A DNA stretch of 64,000 nt from contig OY282606.1 of the NCBI GenBank assembly GCA_958298945.1, positions 54,201,920 to 54,265,919 of the forward strand. The letters are read 5' to 3'. The DNA is from Atherix ibis. Taxonomy: Eukaryota; Arthropoda; Insecta; Diptera; Athericidae. Shown here piece after piece: positions 23,937 through 34,369 of this stretch (position 1 is the stretch's first letter; every line of letters starts with the position of its first letter). The notes beneath the pieces were generated by a model. It saw only the letters and a program-made list of their open reading frames with translations. It had not been told where the DNA came from and made no database searches. Both the position numbers and the translations under genes were made by a program.

Positions 23937-25203
23937 AGTTCGGCTGAAAAGTTTATAAGGTTGACGTCTAGATGGCGCCTCTTGCAAAAATTATTTACCA
24001 CAAAGCACCATCCTTCAAATGATTCCTGTCAAAATTTGACAGCAATCGGTCGATTGGTTCGTGAGATATAGCATTTTGAGTGAAGCAACTTTTGTTATTG
24101 AAAAAAAAATGGATAAAGACGAATTTCGTGTATTGATAAAGCATTGCTTTTTGATGAAAAAAAATACAGTGGAAACCAAAGCATGGTTTGACAAACGTTA
24201 TCCGGACTCGCTCCAGCTATTTCAACTGTGGAATATTGGTTTCGTCAATTTCGAACTGGTCGTACGAGCACAGTTGATGCAGAACGCAGTGGACGCCCAA
24301 AAGAGGTGGTGACGTCAGAAAACATCAAAAAAATCCACAAAATTATTTTAAATGACCGTAAAGTGAAGTTGAGCGAGATAGCTGAGACTCTGAAGATATC
24401 GAAAGAGCGTGTTGGACATATCGTGCATGAATATTTGGGCATGCGAAAGCTGTGTGCAAAGTGGGTGCCGCGTGAGCCCACTGTGGACCAAAAACAACAA
24501 CGTGTTGATGATTCTGAGCAGTGTTTGGAGCTGTTCAAGCGCAATAAACCCGAATTTTTGCGTCGATATGTAACAATGGATGAAACATGGCTCCGTCACT
24601 ACACTCCAGAGTCCAATCGGCAGTCGGCAAAGTGGAGAGCGAGCGACGAACCGAATCCAAAGCGTGGAAAGACGCAACAGTCGGCTGGCAAGGTGATGGC
24701 GTCTGTATTTTGGGATGCGCATGGTATAATATTTATTGACTATCTCCAGAAGGGACAGACGATCAACAGCGAATATTATATAGCGTTATTGGATCGTTTG
24801 AAGAAAGAAATCGCTAAGAAACGGCCTCATTTGAAGAAGAAAAAAGTTCTTTACCAAGACACAAGTCGATGAAAACGATGGTCAAACTCAATGAATTGGG
24901 CTATGAATTGCTTCCCCATCCACCGTATTCTCCAGATCTGGCCCCCAGCGACTTTTTCCTGTTTGCAGACCTTAAGAGAATGCTCGCTGGCAAGAAATTT
25001 AAGACCGATGATGAAGTGATTGCCGAAACTGAGGCCTATTTTGAGGCAAAACCGAAAGAGTACTATAAAAATGGTATCGAAAAGTTGGAAGATCGCTATA
25101 ATCGCTGTATCGCCCTCGAAGGCAACTATGTTGAATAATAAAAATGAATTTTGCAAAAAAAAATATTTTTACTGTGTTACCTTATAAACTTTTCAGCCGA
25201 AAC
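23937..25203 (+). mobile_element. mariner element, irritans subfamily (Himar1-like), copy A
   Basis: Terminal inverted repeats AGTTCGGCTGAAAAGTTTAT and the inverse ATAAACTTTTCAGCCGAA. Length about 1.27 kb, typical of irritans mariners. The second copy at 33120-34277 has the same termini and 5' UTR (TTGACGTCTAGATGGCGCCT). Flanking DNA is AT-rich and unrelated. Confidence 0.93.
24109..25138 (+). pseudogene. Himar1-like mariner transposase, two small lesions
   Basis: ATG at 24109 (MDKDEFRVLIKHCFLMKKNT). The sequence follows the Himar1 layout closely: HTH region (STVDAERSGRPKEVVT, IAETLKISKERVGHIVHEYL), linker WVPRE, first Asp YVTMDETWLRHYTPES, GKVMASVFWDAHGIIFIDYL, third Asp PPYSPDLAPSDFFLF and the end IALEGNYVE. 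Two breaks: a one-base loss at about 24210 (shift after KRYPDS; the other copy has the base), and about 19-21 bases missing at about 24853 that remove the HQDNAPCH block with the second Asp. Otherwise full length (about 345 codons expected). Comparison with the other copy shows both breaks are private to this copy. Confidence 0.93.
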
Positions 25204-26219
25204 AATATCAATTATTCTCGAATATTTTCAATTACAATTTTACGCAAGTTATATATTTAATAAATTTTCTATTATACAAGAATTAAAGTTAAAATTATTA
25301 TCGGAACAGCACATACTACGAGCTAACAATATGTATTGTAGTTGAGACATACTTCCAAAAAGGATGTTTTGTGTTTCATGTTAAATTGTAAATTTACGAC
25401 TAAAATGGTGTCAGATAGTTTGACATAATCTATTGTATGTTGGAAACTGTATTCACTATGAAATTCATGAAACACAAATTTCGGCATCATTAACAATATT
25501 AATTAAATATTCTTTGCTTTATCTAATGGAATTTTACTAGTTACAGTTAATTTTAATAAAAAAATAAAATTTCATATAATATATATAGAAATAATTTAAT
25601 TAATTATTGTATTCTTTTAAGTCACAATAGTGTGTGTTTTTAAAATTAGTTTATTTTAATGGTAATTAACCAATATTTTCAAAAATTCTTGATTAGTATT
25701 TAAATGTCTTACTTGCCAAATCGATTAACTCCATAAAACAAAAAGTAGAGAAAAGTAAAAATATAGTAAACATTGTCTTTTTAAAAATTCCTTTTAAATA
25801 ATAAATTCAAACAAACGTCATAGACTATATTCATGCAGATGTATCTTTTATCTAACGACATATAAAAAGTAGAATACAGAATATCCTTGGAATAATCATT
25901 ATTATTCTTATAATTTTTGCGTTATTAAGGCAAATGAAAGAAAAGTATTAAATCAAATTCAATCTTCAAATTATTTTTGTATAACAGAAAAACTTCATTA
26001 TATATATTTTCTATTGAAGATTTTGGGAAAAGTAAATAATAACTGTTCTGTTACTGTTAAAGTTATTATTATTATTTTGTTTAAATTTATTCATCAGCAA
26101 TATAAATGATGTATTCTGCGGCAGCTGTATTTTTGCTCCCGTCATATCGATTTATCCTTAAGTTTTTATAATAATCATGTTTATTGGGAGGAGTGAATTT
26201 CAGCAGATTCATCATATCT
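25204..26219. other. AT-rich intergenic sequence, no gene recognised
   Basis: About 1 kb of AT-rich DNA with no open frame or repeat worth naming. Confidence 0.6.
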
Positions 26220-26836
26220 TTCATCTTTTCTGTTGTCGCAGTTAGCAAGATGGTAGTCATCGAAAGACAAAGTGTGGAATTTTAACCCACTAAAACCACC
26301 TAACTTGATTACATTTCTATAACATGCTACGGAGGAAACTCCCATTTCGTGGGGCAGGGATTGATCGAAATCACTACTCTGGTTAATTATTACTACCGTT
26401 TTCTTTAACGCTCATCCAGATATGGTCCTTTTACAAGGACTTTGACAATCTTCGAAACCGTCCTCGAGTCTAACATCAGAGCCACTATATTTCCACATTG
26501 AATCGTGTGCATTAAAAGAACATGTGCTTCCTGCTCCACATCATCCATTCATAAGAAGGGGTCATTAGGCTAAAATCCAATTTAAAGCGCTGAAAACATC
26601 CGTGTCCCATCAAGAATTTGGATAGATAGTAGCCAATATCGCCATATCGTTGATCTACCCACAGGTGAACTGCCGAGATGAGACGGTGAGTCCATCTGCC
26701 ATCGGGACATTATACCAACAATTTTGCAACCTCCTCTTGGACTTATTTCTTTTGCCCGCATGAGCCTTGGATCACGGTATAGCGTCACACCGACCTCTTC
26801 GGCGTCACACCAATCTCTTAGCGTCACACCGACCTC
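26220..26836 (-). mobile_element. R1-clade non-LTR element, 3' end, copy A
   Basis: The minus strand encodes the C-terminal tail RWQMDSPSHLGSS, RYWLLSIQILDGTRMF and so on, followed by a 3' UTR (26220-26450) that also ends copy B and the plus-strand copy at 44.8-46.2 kb. It stops at 26.83 kb, where copy B begins with a run of T (poly(A) on the minus strand). The right end carries a threefold local repeat of GCGTCACACCGACCTCT (26776-26838). 5'-truncated. Confidence 0.82.
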
Positions 26837-28575
26837 TTTTTTTTGTAATAGTAATGTTATAATTATTGAAAGACAAAATATGGGCCTTTAACCCACTAAA
26901 ACAACCATACCTGATCACGTTTTTATATCTAAGGTAGGAAACTGCCCTCAGGCATTACTTTGTGAGGCAGGGATTGATCTCTGGTGAATTATAACTATTG
27001 TTTTTTTACACACTCATCCAGACGTATTTTTTTAGGGCTATTATTATAAGGACTTTGACAACCTCCCAAGTCGTCCTCAAATCAAACATCAAATCTATAT
27101 TCTCCGGTGTTAGTATCCCACCAGCGCATTTCTGAGCCCCTCTTCTTTTTTCGTATTGAATTGGGTGCCTTAAAAGAACACGTGCTCTGCGCTCTCCACC
27201 ATCTCGTTACAAGACGGGCATATTAGGGTAGAATCCAATTTAAAGCTCTATTGGTTAGCCAGAAAATATTCTTGTTCTGCCAAAAATTGGGATAGGTAGT
27301 AACCAATATCATCATGTTGTCTATCTATCCACAGATCTATCGCCAAGATGAGAAGGTGAGTCCATTTGCCATCGGGGGCATTATCCAAACAATTTTACTA
27401 CCTCCTCTTGGATTTATTACGTGGCTCAAGTGGATTTTACTCTGTACGTGGCTCAAGTAGCGCCACAGCGTCATACCGACCTCTCCGGCGGTACAGCCTC
27501 TGACACTCATCTGCGATTATATCAATCGATATCATTCTGGCCACAACACAAAGGACCTCGCATGACATCGTTCGGAATGCACAGGCTGCCCCCAATGCAC
27601 CCCTACAGTAGACTGAGATATCTCCACGTATGTAGGTTGCCCTAATCAACTTATGTGCCCGAATTAGCGCTGTATACCAAAACAAGGTTGCCAATAGGGT
27701 CCTCCTACTCTGTCTGGGTCCACCAAGGTTCGGGTTTAAGCGCGTCTGCACCATGATTTTAACCGTAGGTTTTCAGGAATAATAATAGGTATTCCTAAAA
27801 CCGCAGTCTAGCTTCAATCATCACCCCTGAATAATTTAGAGATGATCCCGATATCACCTCATGTTCGCCAATCCTAATGATAATATTCTCTCTTCTCTTC
27901 ATGCCTGTGATAAAGACTGTCTCTGTCTTATGGTCTGAAAAGCTAACATCAGCTGCCAGAAGCCAATTTCGAACTGAAGGTGGATATGTTCTATCTTTTC
28001 TACACATTTTGCCTCTACGATCACAGCAATCGTCAGCGAATGCGGTGATTCTTGCCTCCCCCTTTCATATATCATATTCCACAACAGTCCTGTGGGAACA
28101 CCTCGAAATCAAGTGTGATTTCTGCCTACAGCTCGTCCTGTAAAACAGAATTCGACTATAAAGGAAGTCTTCTATTATCCTGATGATGTACTTCGAAGCA
28201 CCCATTGAGCCTAGAGCGTCAAGAATACAATTCCATCTCGCCGAGTTGAAGGTATTCTTCACATCATGGGTTATAATAGTGCAGTACTTTATGCAGCGTC
28301 TTCTCCATCTGTTGCTTTCGATAGCTTTACTCCAAATCAATGGCATCTAAGTTGGAGTATTTCCTCCTGAAGCCAAATTGGGCTGCAGATAAGGTCCTCT
28401 GCCCCTCGATAAATTCCTGCAATCGATTGCACAGAATGCGTTCGAGGATTTTATTCAGCGTATCCAGAGGACAAATTTGGCGGTATGATGAAGGTTCCCC
28501 AAGTGGCCCCATTTTCTTTGATAGTAGCACCAGGCATTGTCTCATCCAAAGTTATGGAAAAATTTTCTCACTCAA
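26837..28575 (-). mobile_element. R1-clade non-LTR retrotransposon, copy B
   Basis: Minus-strand pieces in RT order from 28545 down: LLSKKMGPLGEPSSYRQICP, LDTLNKILERILCNRLQEFI, LSAAQFGFRRKYSN; DVKNTFNSARWNCILDALGS and SKYIIRIIEDFLYSR (28065-28346); SFSDHKTETVFITGMKRREN and IRIGEHEVISG (27795-28007); PRQSRRTLLATLFWYTAL, AFRTMSCEVLCVVARMISID and RLYRRRGRYDAVAL (27437-27754). This is the R1 RT followed by the usual C-terminal region. The catalytic FADD box lies in a frame-shifted stretch and is not intact. Ends in a poly(A) tail at 26837-26844. GC-richer than the surroundings. Confidence 0.88.
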
Positions 28576-28637
28576 ACAGGTGTCCAAAAAATAAATTTGT
28601 TGCACCGTGATAGCTGCTTTAAGTGTAATAGGGGGGA

Positions 28638-28703
28638 CTATGTCGGAAAAATGTTTTTTCAGACATAACACACTATGTCTGAAAAAACATTTTTTAGACA
28701 TAG
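28638..28703. repeat. 30-bp-arm hairpin
   Basis: 28638-28667 and 28674-28703 are reverse complements with two mismatches in 30 bp and a 6-bp spacer. The arms read CTATGTC..AAAAATG and so on. It sits just beyond the 5' truncation point of R1 copy B. Confidence 0.9.
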
Positions 28704-28709
28704 TGTGTC

Positions 28710-29980
28710 TACCTGTTACTGAATTTCGATCCCGACATTCAGCCTTTTGTAAGCGTCATTTTCAAATTTTGCTATCCACATTCCCTTCACTGTCCCAAGA
28801 CTGAATTTTTATTTGCAAAGAATCAAAAGTTTTGCTTGTATTTTTGGATTGTTGCTTGAAATACAAATTAAATTTAGTGAAGAATACCTTGTAATAAAAT
28901 TATTCTTTCACAATAATACTGACTAGTGTAGGTGGGCAATGAGTTTATACCATATGGTATGTTTTAAAGCATGTGTGTCATCGATTTTATTGCCTGAAAC
29001 CTGGAGACTTCGACGGTCAATCATCAACAACGAAACTTGTGATTTTCGGTAACCATCGTATATACGTCCGTTACTTAAGTATTCTTAAAATATTTTTTGC
29101 AAACTGACATATCATTTTTTTGGCTTTTTCGAAAATAATATGTGAAAGAACGTGATCTTGGAATTTTATTGTTATCCTTCGGGCGCCTTCTTTTTATTTC
29201 TTTAACTTTAATACACCCTCTTTAAAAAATATTTTACTCCAGTTAACTCTCTGACTTATAAAATACTTCCATGGTAGGTTTTATTTTATCCGAATTAATT
29301 TTTAATGTCACTTTCAAACGTCATTTATAAATGTTTTTGTACGTATTAAATTTCTTTTTCGTCCATTCGATTTATTTGTTGTATTTTTTTCATTACTACA
29401 TCAGATGACAAATCCGAATAAATACATAAACGTTTTCTAGACCCGAGTTTTCTGCCAATAATTCGTTTTGAAGAACCATCAGATTCATTATTTTTTTTAT
29501 CCAAATAATTCTTATTATTCTCTTCCATCTTAATATTACAATATAATAGTTTAAAAAACAACTAATACTAAAATTGAAATAAAATGAAAATTTATAAGTA
29601 CTTACTTATGTGGCAGTTAAACTGTAACTGATTAATTATTTTCCTTTTTTTATGACACGGTTTTTATCTCGTATTATATTATTTACTTTAGAGTATGTTT
29701 TTTAACAAAATTTTTATTGCGCAGTAATGAAATTAGCAACGATTTACTTTAGAGTATGGAGTTAATCAGATTGGCTTCTGAAATTAATTATTTATTATCC
29801 AATGGCTAAGAAAATGTTATCATTTAGTGGGGTAATCCTTATTATTAGATAAATTTGTTTTGAGTAAATTAAGTTCTGTAACAACAAAATTAAAAAAAAT
29901 CAGAAAGTGGAGTTAATCGATTTGGAAAGAAAAGCATTCACATATTAGTTTTATATAAACCGTTTGTAGTAGAAATAATT
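28710..29980. other. AT-rich intergenic sequence
   Basis: No TE recognised. It holds the small minus-strand open frame at 29346-29528 listed separately. Two near-identical 20-bp stretches (TTTACTTTAGAGTATG) lie at 29691 and 29743, a short direct duplication. Confidence 0.5.
29346..29528 (-). CDS. Small hypothetical protein or exon, unknown
   Basis: ATG at 29528 to TAA at 29346, 60 codons: MEENNKNYLDKKNNESDGSS, then a basic stretch RIIGRKLGSRKRL and an acidic/basic end. It is unusually rich in charged residues and does not match any transposon here, unlike most frames in the window. Just upstream on the minus strand is a GTAAGT (near 29607) and a good acceptor-like TTTATTTCAATTTTAG (near 29570). 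The interval would be only about 38 nt, too short for a usual insect intron. Could be a small host exon or chance. Function unknown. Confidence 0.25.
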   Translation of the reverse strand: MEENNKNYLDKKNNESDGSSKRIIGRKLGSRKRLCIYSDLSSDVVMKKIQQINRMDEKEI

Positions 29981-29983
29981 CTA

Positions 29984-30448
29984 CAGGGTGGCCACTAAAA
30001 AGACTGAATAGTATTAAATTCGAATGGTGTACTGCAGGCGCTACTGAGTTTCCTGAAATAGTAAAAATTAAACCATTTGGATATTATATGGAAACATATT
30101 TATTTTTAATTTCAGAATGTTCTTAAGCGATGTTCTGGGAATGCCAAGGAGAGCAGTGTGACAACAGGTACAATATGTGTATGATGTCTTCCCAGGAGAT
30201 CGCCAACTGATCTAGTTCTTTCAAGCTGGACAATTGCCTGTGTTGTCTCTGAATTTTGAATAATTATTGTAATTTTTCACTAGAATAGAAAAACTCAATG
30301 AGTTTAACTTATTGCTCGATACCTTCCGTATCCATTTGGATATTAAAAGTTATACTGCATAACTTAAAAAACAAACTAAATAAAAAAAGATGTAAAATGA
30401 GAAAGTGATGACTTTTTTTTAAACCTTTCCGTTTTTTAGTGACCACCA
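29984..30448. mobile_element. 465-bp non-autonomous TIR element (Tc1/mariner-type MITE)
   Basis: Left terminus CAGGGTGGCCACTAAAAAG and right terminus (plus strand) TTTTTTAGTGACCACC. The inverted repeats are about 16 bp and TA flanks both ends (29982-29983, 30449-30450). The interior has no frame that could be a transposase. Termini CAGGGTGGCCACTAAA are of the Tc1 type. Family unnamed. Confidence 0.75.
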
Positions 30449-30740
30449 TATATTATCGATTTGTAATTGAAAAAATATTATTTTAAAAATATTGCATTTA
30501 TTCATTTAAATTTAATATTTATATTTATAAGCAATATGATTCTTTTGTAAATTTCATACTGTTACGGGGAAATAAAATTTTTCTTAAATTTGTTGAACTA
30601 TAAATCAAATTTAAAAGTACAAAGTTTATTTTTATAATATTGTATTTAATTAAGGTGAAATAGGTAAATAAAAACGTGGTAAAAATAATTGCGATATTTG
30701 GGATCTGATTTTTATTCTTATATCTGTATATAAAATATAT

Positions 30741-30849
30741 ATAAAATGTTAATTAGTTGAGTTTATTAGAATTTAGTTATTGTATTACATTATAAGCTAC
30801 AATAGTATAACAACTAAATTCTAATATACTCAACTAATTAACATTTTAT
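30741..30849. repeat. 38-bp-arm hairpin with 33-nt loop
   Basis: 30741-30778 and 30812-30849 are reverse complements with one mismatch in 38 bp (arm begins ATAAAATGTTAATTAGTTGA). The loop of 33 nt also contains an inner ATTGTA/TACAAT pairing. The overall size of 109 nt is that of a small MITE or hairpin RNA precursor. No TA-flanked terminal motif was obvious. Confidence 0.9.
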
Positions 30850-33119
30850 TCAATCAGTATTTTAAATAACTCTTCCGGAAGAGATAAAATCTATTTTAAA
30901 GGTAATTTTAGTTAATGGTAATTGATTTTATAAAAGAAATTCTCAACCTTTTGTGAAATTTATTCTGTTTTAATGAGGGTCTACGTATAGTATGTGACAT
31001 CTACTATACAAGAGGATATTCGATTGTCGGTGACTACGTGTATATACTATCACTTAAACTTATTCAAATAGATTCTCGAAATTTCTCGTTACACATTTCA
31101 ACAATCAATTTTATTGACTTGCAAATTTTTGTTAGATGGTATCAATTCAGGAGAGATATTGTACATTAGATGTCTCCTTTTATGGTGTAAACTGATAGTC
31201 ATCCCTTGTTATCGAGCTATTGACAATGGATCGATAGTTTTTTTTCCATACCAATATATATGGTATATATATTTCTTTTTAATAAAATGAAAGTAAAATA
31301 GAAATTCTCCTTTACATATGAATATATATTTCATCTTTAATAATAATAGCAACGATCCCACTAGAATATCACAATATATGTTCATATGTAGTTAAATAGA
31401 CGCATTTGGTTAAAAATAAAAAGCTGTGCCACTTAAGGTTTATTGAAATCATTGTGGATGGTTAAATGGATAGCTTGTATGGATAAAGGACTCTCGTGTT
31501 GATACAGAAATATTGTCACTTAAAAATTAAAAATACTTTTTATACTTTTAAAAATGGATTTGGATATTTGTATTATATTTCATATTCGATATACGAACGC
31601 ATAACATACTACATATATGTAAAATGCAAAAAAACCTAAACCAAATTAGACCATATCAACAAAAAATTTTATTGGTAAAAATATGTTGCATTCACTTTAA
31701 TGAATATCAATACTTTTATTTCAGTGTTCTTGCAAAATGCTATATTGGACGGTAAAATAGAAGCAAATTGTCAGGACATTTTGTCCTTGAATATGAAAAT
31801 TGGCTCATTTATTAAATTAATAACTTTTAAATTATTGTTAACTGGAACTCGAAAAATGTATCTTTTGGACCTAGACTTTTATTTTTTAAGACCATTCTTC
31901 TAATTATCAATGCACATTTTCTAATAGTTTGCTATATTTTTTATGCTATCTATAAAACATAACTTGTATTATATAAATACGAAAGTATTTTATTATTCAT
32001 TAATGGCAAATATATAAACTCTTAGTATTTTAGTTGATTTGAGTGTAATTAAATGTAATATATTCATAATTTTTCTCTAGACTTTTATATCATCATTAAC
32101 AAATTTAGAATATTTAAAAATGATGAAATCATTTAAAATAAATACAGTATTATATTATAAAAGCAATTGACATTTCGACTCAAAGTTTAAGTAAGTTGTA
32201 GAATATATTTTTAATAATTAAAATATATTTTCTTGCAGTATATAAATATAACGGAGTATTACCAATTTATAACGCTAATAGAAAAATTAAAACGTATAAG
32301 TAATTTTATGAAAATTTAAAGTATTAAAATACGTCTTTTAAATATCACAGATATATTTCGCATAAAATTTAAATTTTAGATTACTTTCCAACATTCAAAA
32401 GGTTAAAGCAAGCTCTTATCTTTTTATTATTTTATGTTAATAAATATAAAAAGGATAATATGTAGATAAGAACTAAGGAAGAATTCTGAAAGAGCTTGTT
32501 TTACTTTCAACAAAAATTTTCCTTATAGAATTTGTAGTAATTTACATAGCTTGCAAAGCAAAATACATTATTCTGTTATGAAGTTGAAAATTTACATACT
32601 AAGAAAAAAGTTTTTTATCATTAAGTAATAACTTTATTAATACAATTAAGTATAGAAGTTGAATAGTATCTTTCACATATGAATATGCAATTGGAATATA
32701 AATAAAATCTTCATTTAAATTTGATGTGTTCGCATATATGCACTAAAAATAGCATGAATATTAGGTCCACTATTCGGATGTTAATTGAAAATATTTTACA
32801 GCTTCAAATATTTAACATAATTTATGTGGAATTTAAGTCAATCAATGCCATTTTCCAATGCTTATACCCTAAGAATTATAAAAGGCTACTCTGAGTGAGA
32901 AATATCCAAGGCAACCTCATGAAGGAAATGTTCAATCCTTACGTGAAAAGTATTAGAACATTTTCAATTCCATTTAATTAATGCAGAAGTAATTGTTATG
33001 TAAAAATATGTTAGGCTACTTTCCTTCTGAATGTATCCAGTCTTTTATCTAGATCACGATCAAATTTAGAATTAATTGTAAAAGGATTACTTTCAATTTG
33101 TGCAATTATTAATAATATA
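30850..33119. other. AT-rich intergenic sequence, no gene recognised
   Basis: About 2.3 kb. A 67-codon plus-strand frame (31700-31903) contains a good acceptor-like sequence, CTTTTATTTCAG at about 31723, ahead of CTTGCAAAATGC. No domain is recognisable, so a host exon is only a remote possibility. A weak long inverted repeat (AAAGC-AAGCTCTTATC against its inverse, about 17 bp, mismatched) lies at 32400-32515. Confidence 0.45.
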
Positions 33120-34277
33120 ACAGTTCGGCTGAAAAGTTTAGAACGTTGACGTCTAGATGGCGCCTCTTGCAAAAATCTACTTAATTATCACAAAGCAACA
33201 TGCTTCAAATGATTCCTGTCAAAATCGGTCGATTGGTTCATTTGAAAAAAAAATGGATAAAGACGAATTTCATGTATTGATAAAGCATTGCTTTTTGATG
33301 AAAAAAAATACAGTGGAAACCAAAGCATGGTTTGACAAACGTTATCCGGACTCTGCTCCAGCTATTTCAACTGTGGAATATTGGTTTCGTCAATTTCGAA
33401 CTGGTCGTACGAGCACAGTTGATGCAGAACGCAGTGGACGCCCAAAAGAGGTGGTGACGGCAGAAAACATCAAAAAATCCACAAAATAATTTTAAATGAC
33501 CGTAAAGTGAAGTTGAGCGAGATAGCTGAGACTCTGAACATATCGAAAGAGCGTGTTGGACATATCGTGCATGAATATTTGGGCATGCGAAAGCTGTGCG
33601 CAAAGTGGGTGCCGCGTGAGCTCACTGTGGACCAAAAACAACAACGTGTTGATGATTCTGAGCAGTGTTTGGAGCTGTTCAAGCGCAATAAACCCGAATT
33701 TTGCGTCGATATGTGACAATGGATGAAACATGGCTCCGTCACTACACTCCAGAGTCCAATCGCCAGTCGGCAGAGTGGAGAGCGAGCGACGAACCGATTC
33801 CAAAGCGTGGAAAGACGCAACAGTCGGCTGGCAAGTTGATGGCGTCTGTATTTTGGGATGCGCTATCTCCAGAAGGGACAGACGATCAACAGCGACTATT
33901 ATATAGCGCTATTAGATCGTTTGAAGAAAGAAATCGCTAAGAAACGGCCTCATTTGAAGAAGAAAAAAGTATTGTTTCACCAAAACAATGCACCGTGTCA
34001 CAAGTCGATGAAAACGGTGGTCAAACTCAATGAATTGGGCTACGAATTGCTGCCCCATCCACCGTATTCTCCAGATCTGGCCCCCAGCGACTTTTTCCTG
34101 TTTGCAGACCTCAAGAGAATGCTCGCTGGCAAGAAATTTAAGACCGATTATGAAACTGAGGCCTATTTTGAGGCAAAACCGAATAATTTTGAGGCAACTA
34201 TGTTGAATAATAAAAATGAATTTTGCTAAAAAAAATATTTCTACTGTGTTACGTTCTAAACTTTTCAGCCGAACTGT
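33120..34277 (+). mobile_element. mariner element, irritans subfamily (Himar1-like), copy B
   Basis: Terminal inverted repeats ACAGTTCGGCTGAAAAGTTT and AAACTTTTCAGCCGAACTGT, near TA dinucleotides (33118-33119 left; right flank reads TAA or AA depending on the end base). Same termini, 5' leader and transposase as 23937-25203. It is 1.16 kb, shorter because of internal deletions. Confidence 0.93.
33253..34213 (+). pseudogene. Himar1-like mariner transposase, multiply broken
   Basis: ATG at 33253 (MDKDEFHVLIKHCFLMKKNT). Breaks: one A lost at about 33472 (frame shift after ENIKK); one T lost at about 33703; about 20 bases missing at about 33862 (WDA to YLQKG); second catalytic Asp changed to Asn (AAC at 33984-33986, HQNNAPCH where the family has HQDNAPCH); and deletions near 34150 and 34188 in the C-terminal part. 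First Asp (YVTMDETW) and third Asp (SPDLAPSDFF) remain. It keeps the HQ.NAPCHKS block that copy A lost, so the lesions in the two copies are complementary. Confidence 0.92.
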
Positions 34278-34369
34278 AAGGTGAATTAGCTTTCTTTTGA
34301 TGAAAGGAAGATAAACTCGATTATATAAGTAGAGAATAGTAAGGAAGAATAGCATAATTTATTATATCA

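Noticed and set aside
24245..24722. Minus-strand frames of 99 and 124 codons
   Set aside because: They are antisense shadows of the Himar1-like transposase on the plus strand, whose motifs are unambiguous.
31700..31903. Exon preceded by a good acceptor site
   Set aside because: The acceptor-like CTTTTATTTCAG is expected by chance in T-rich DNA, and the downstream frame has no recognisable content.
32400..32515. Long inverted repeat
   Set aside because: Only about 17 bp pair and with mismatches across a loop of about 80 nt. Not above chance in AT-rich DNA.
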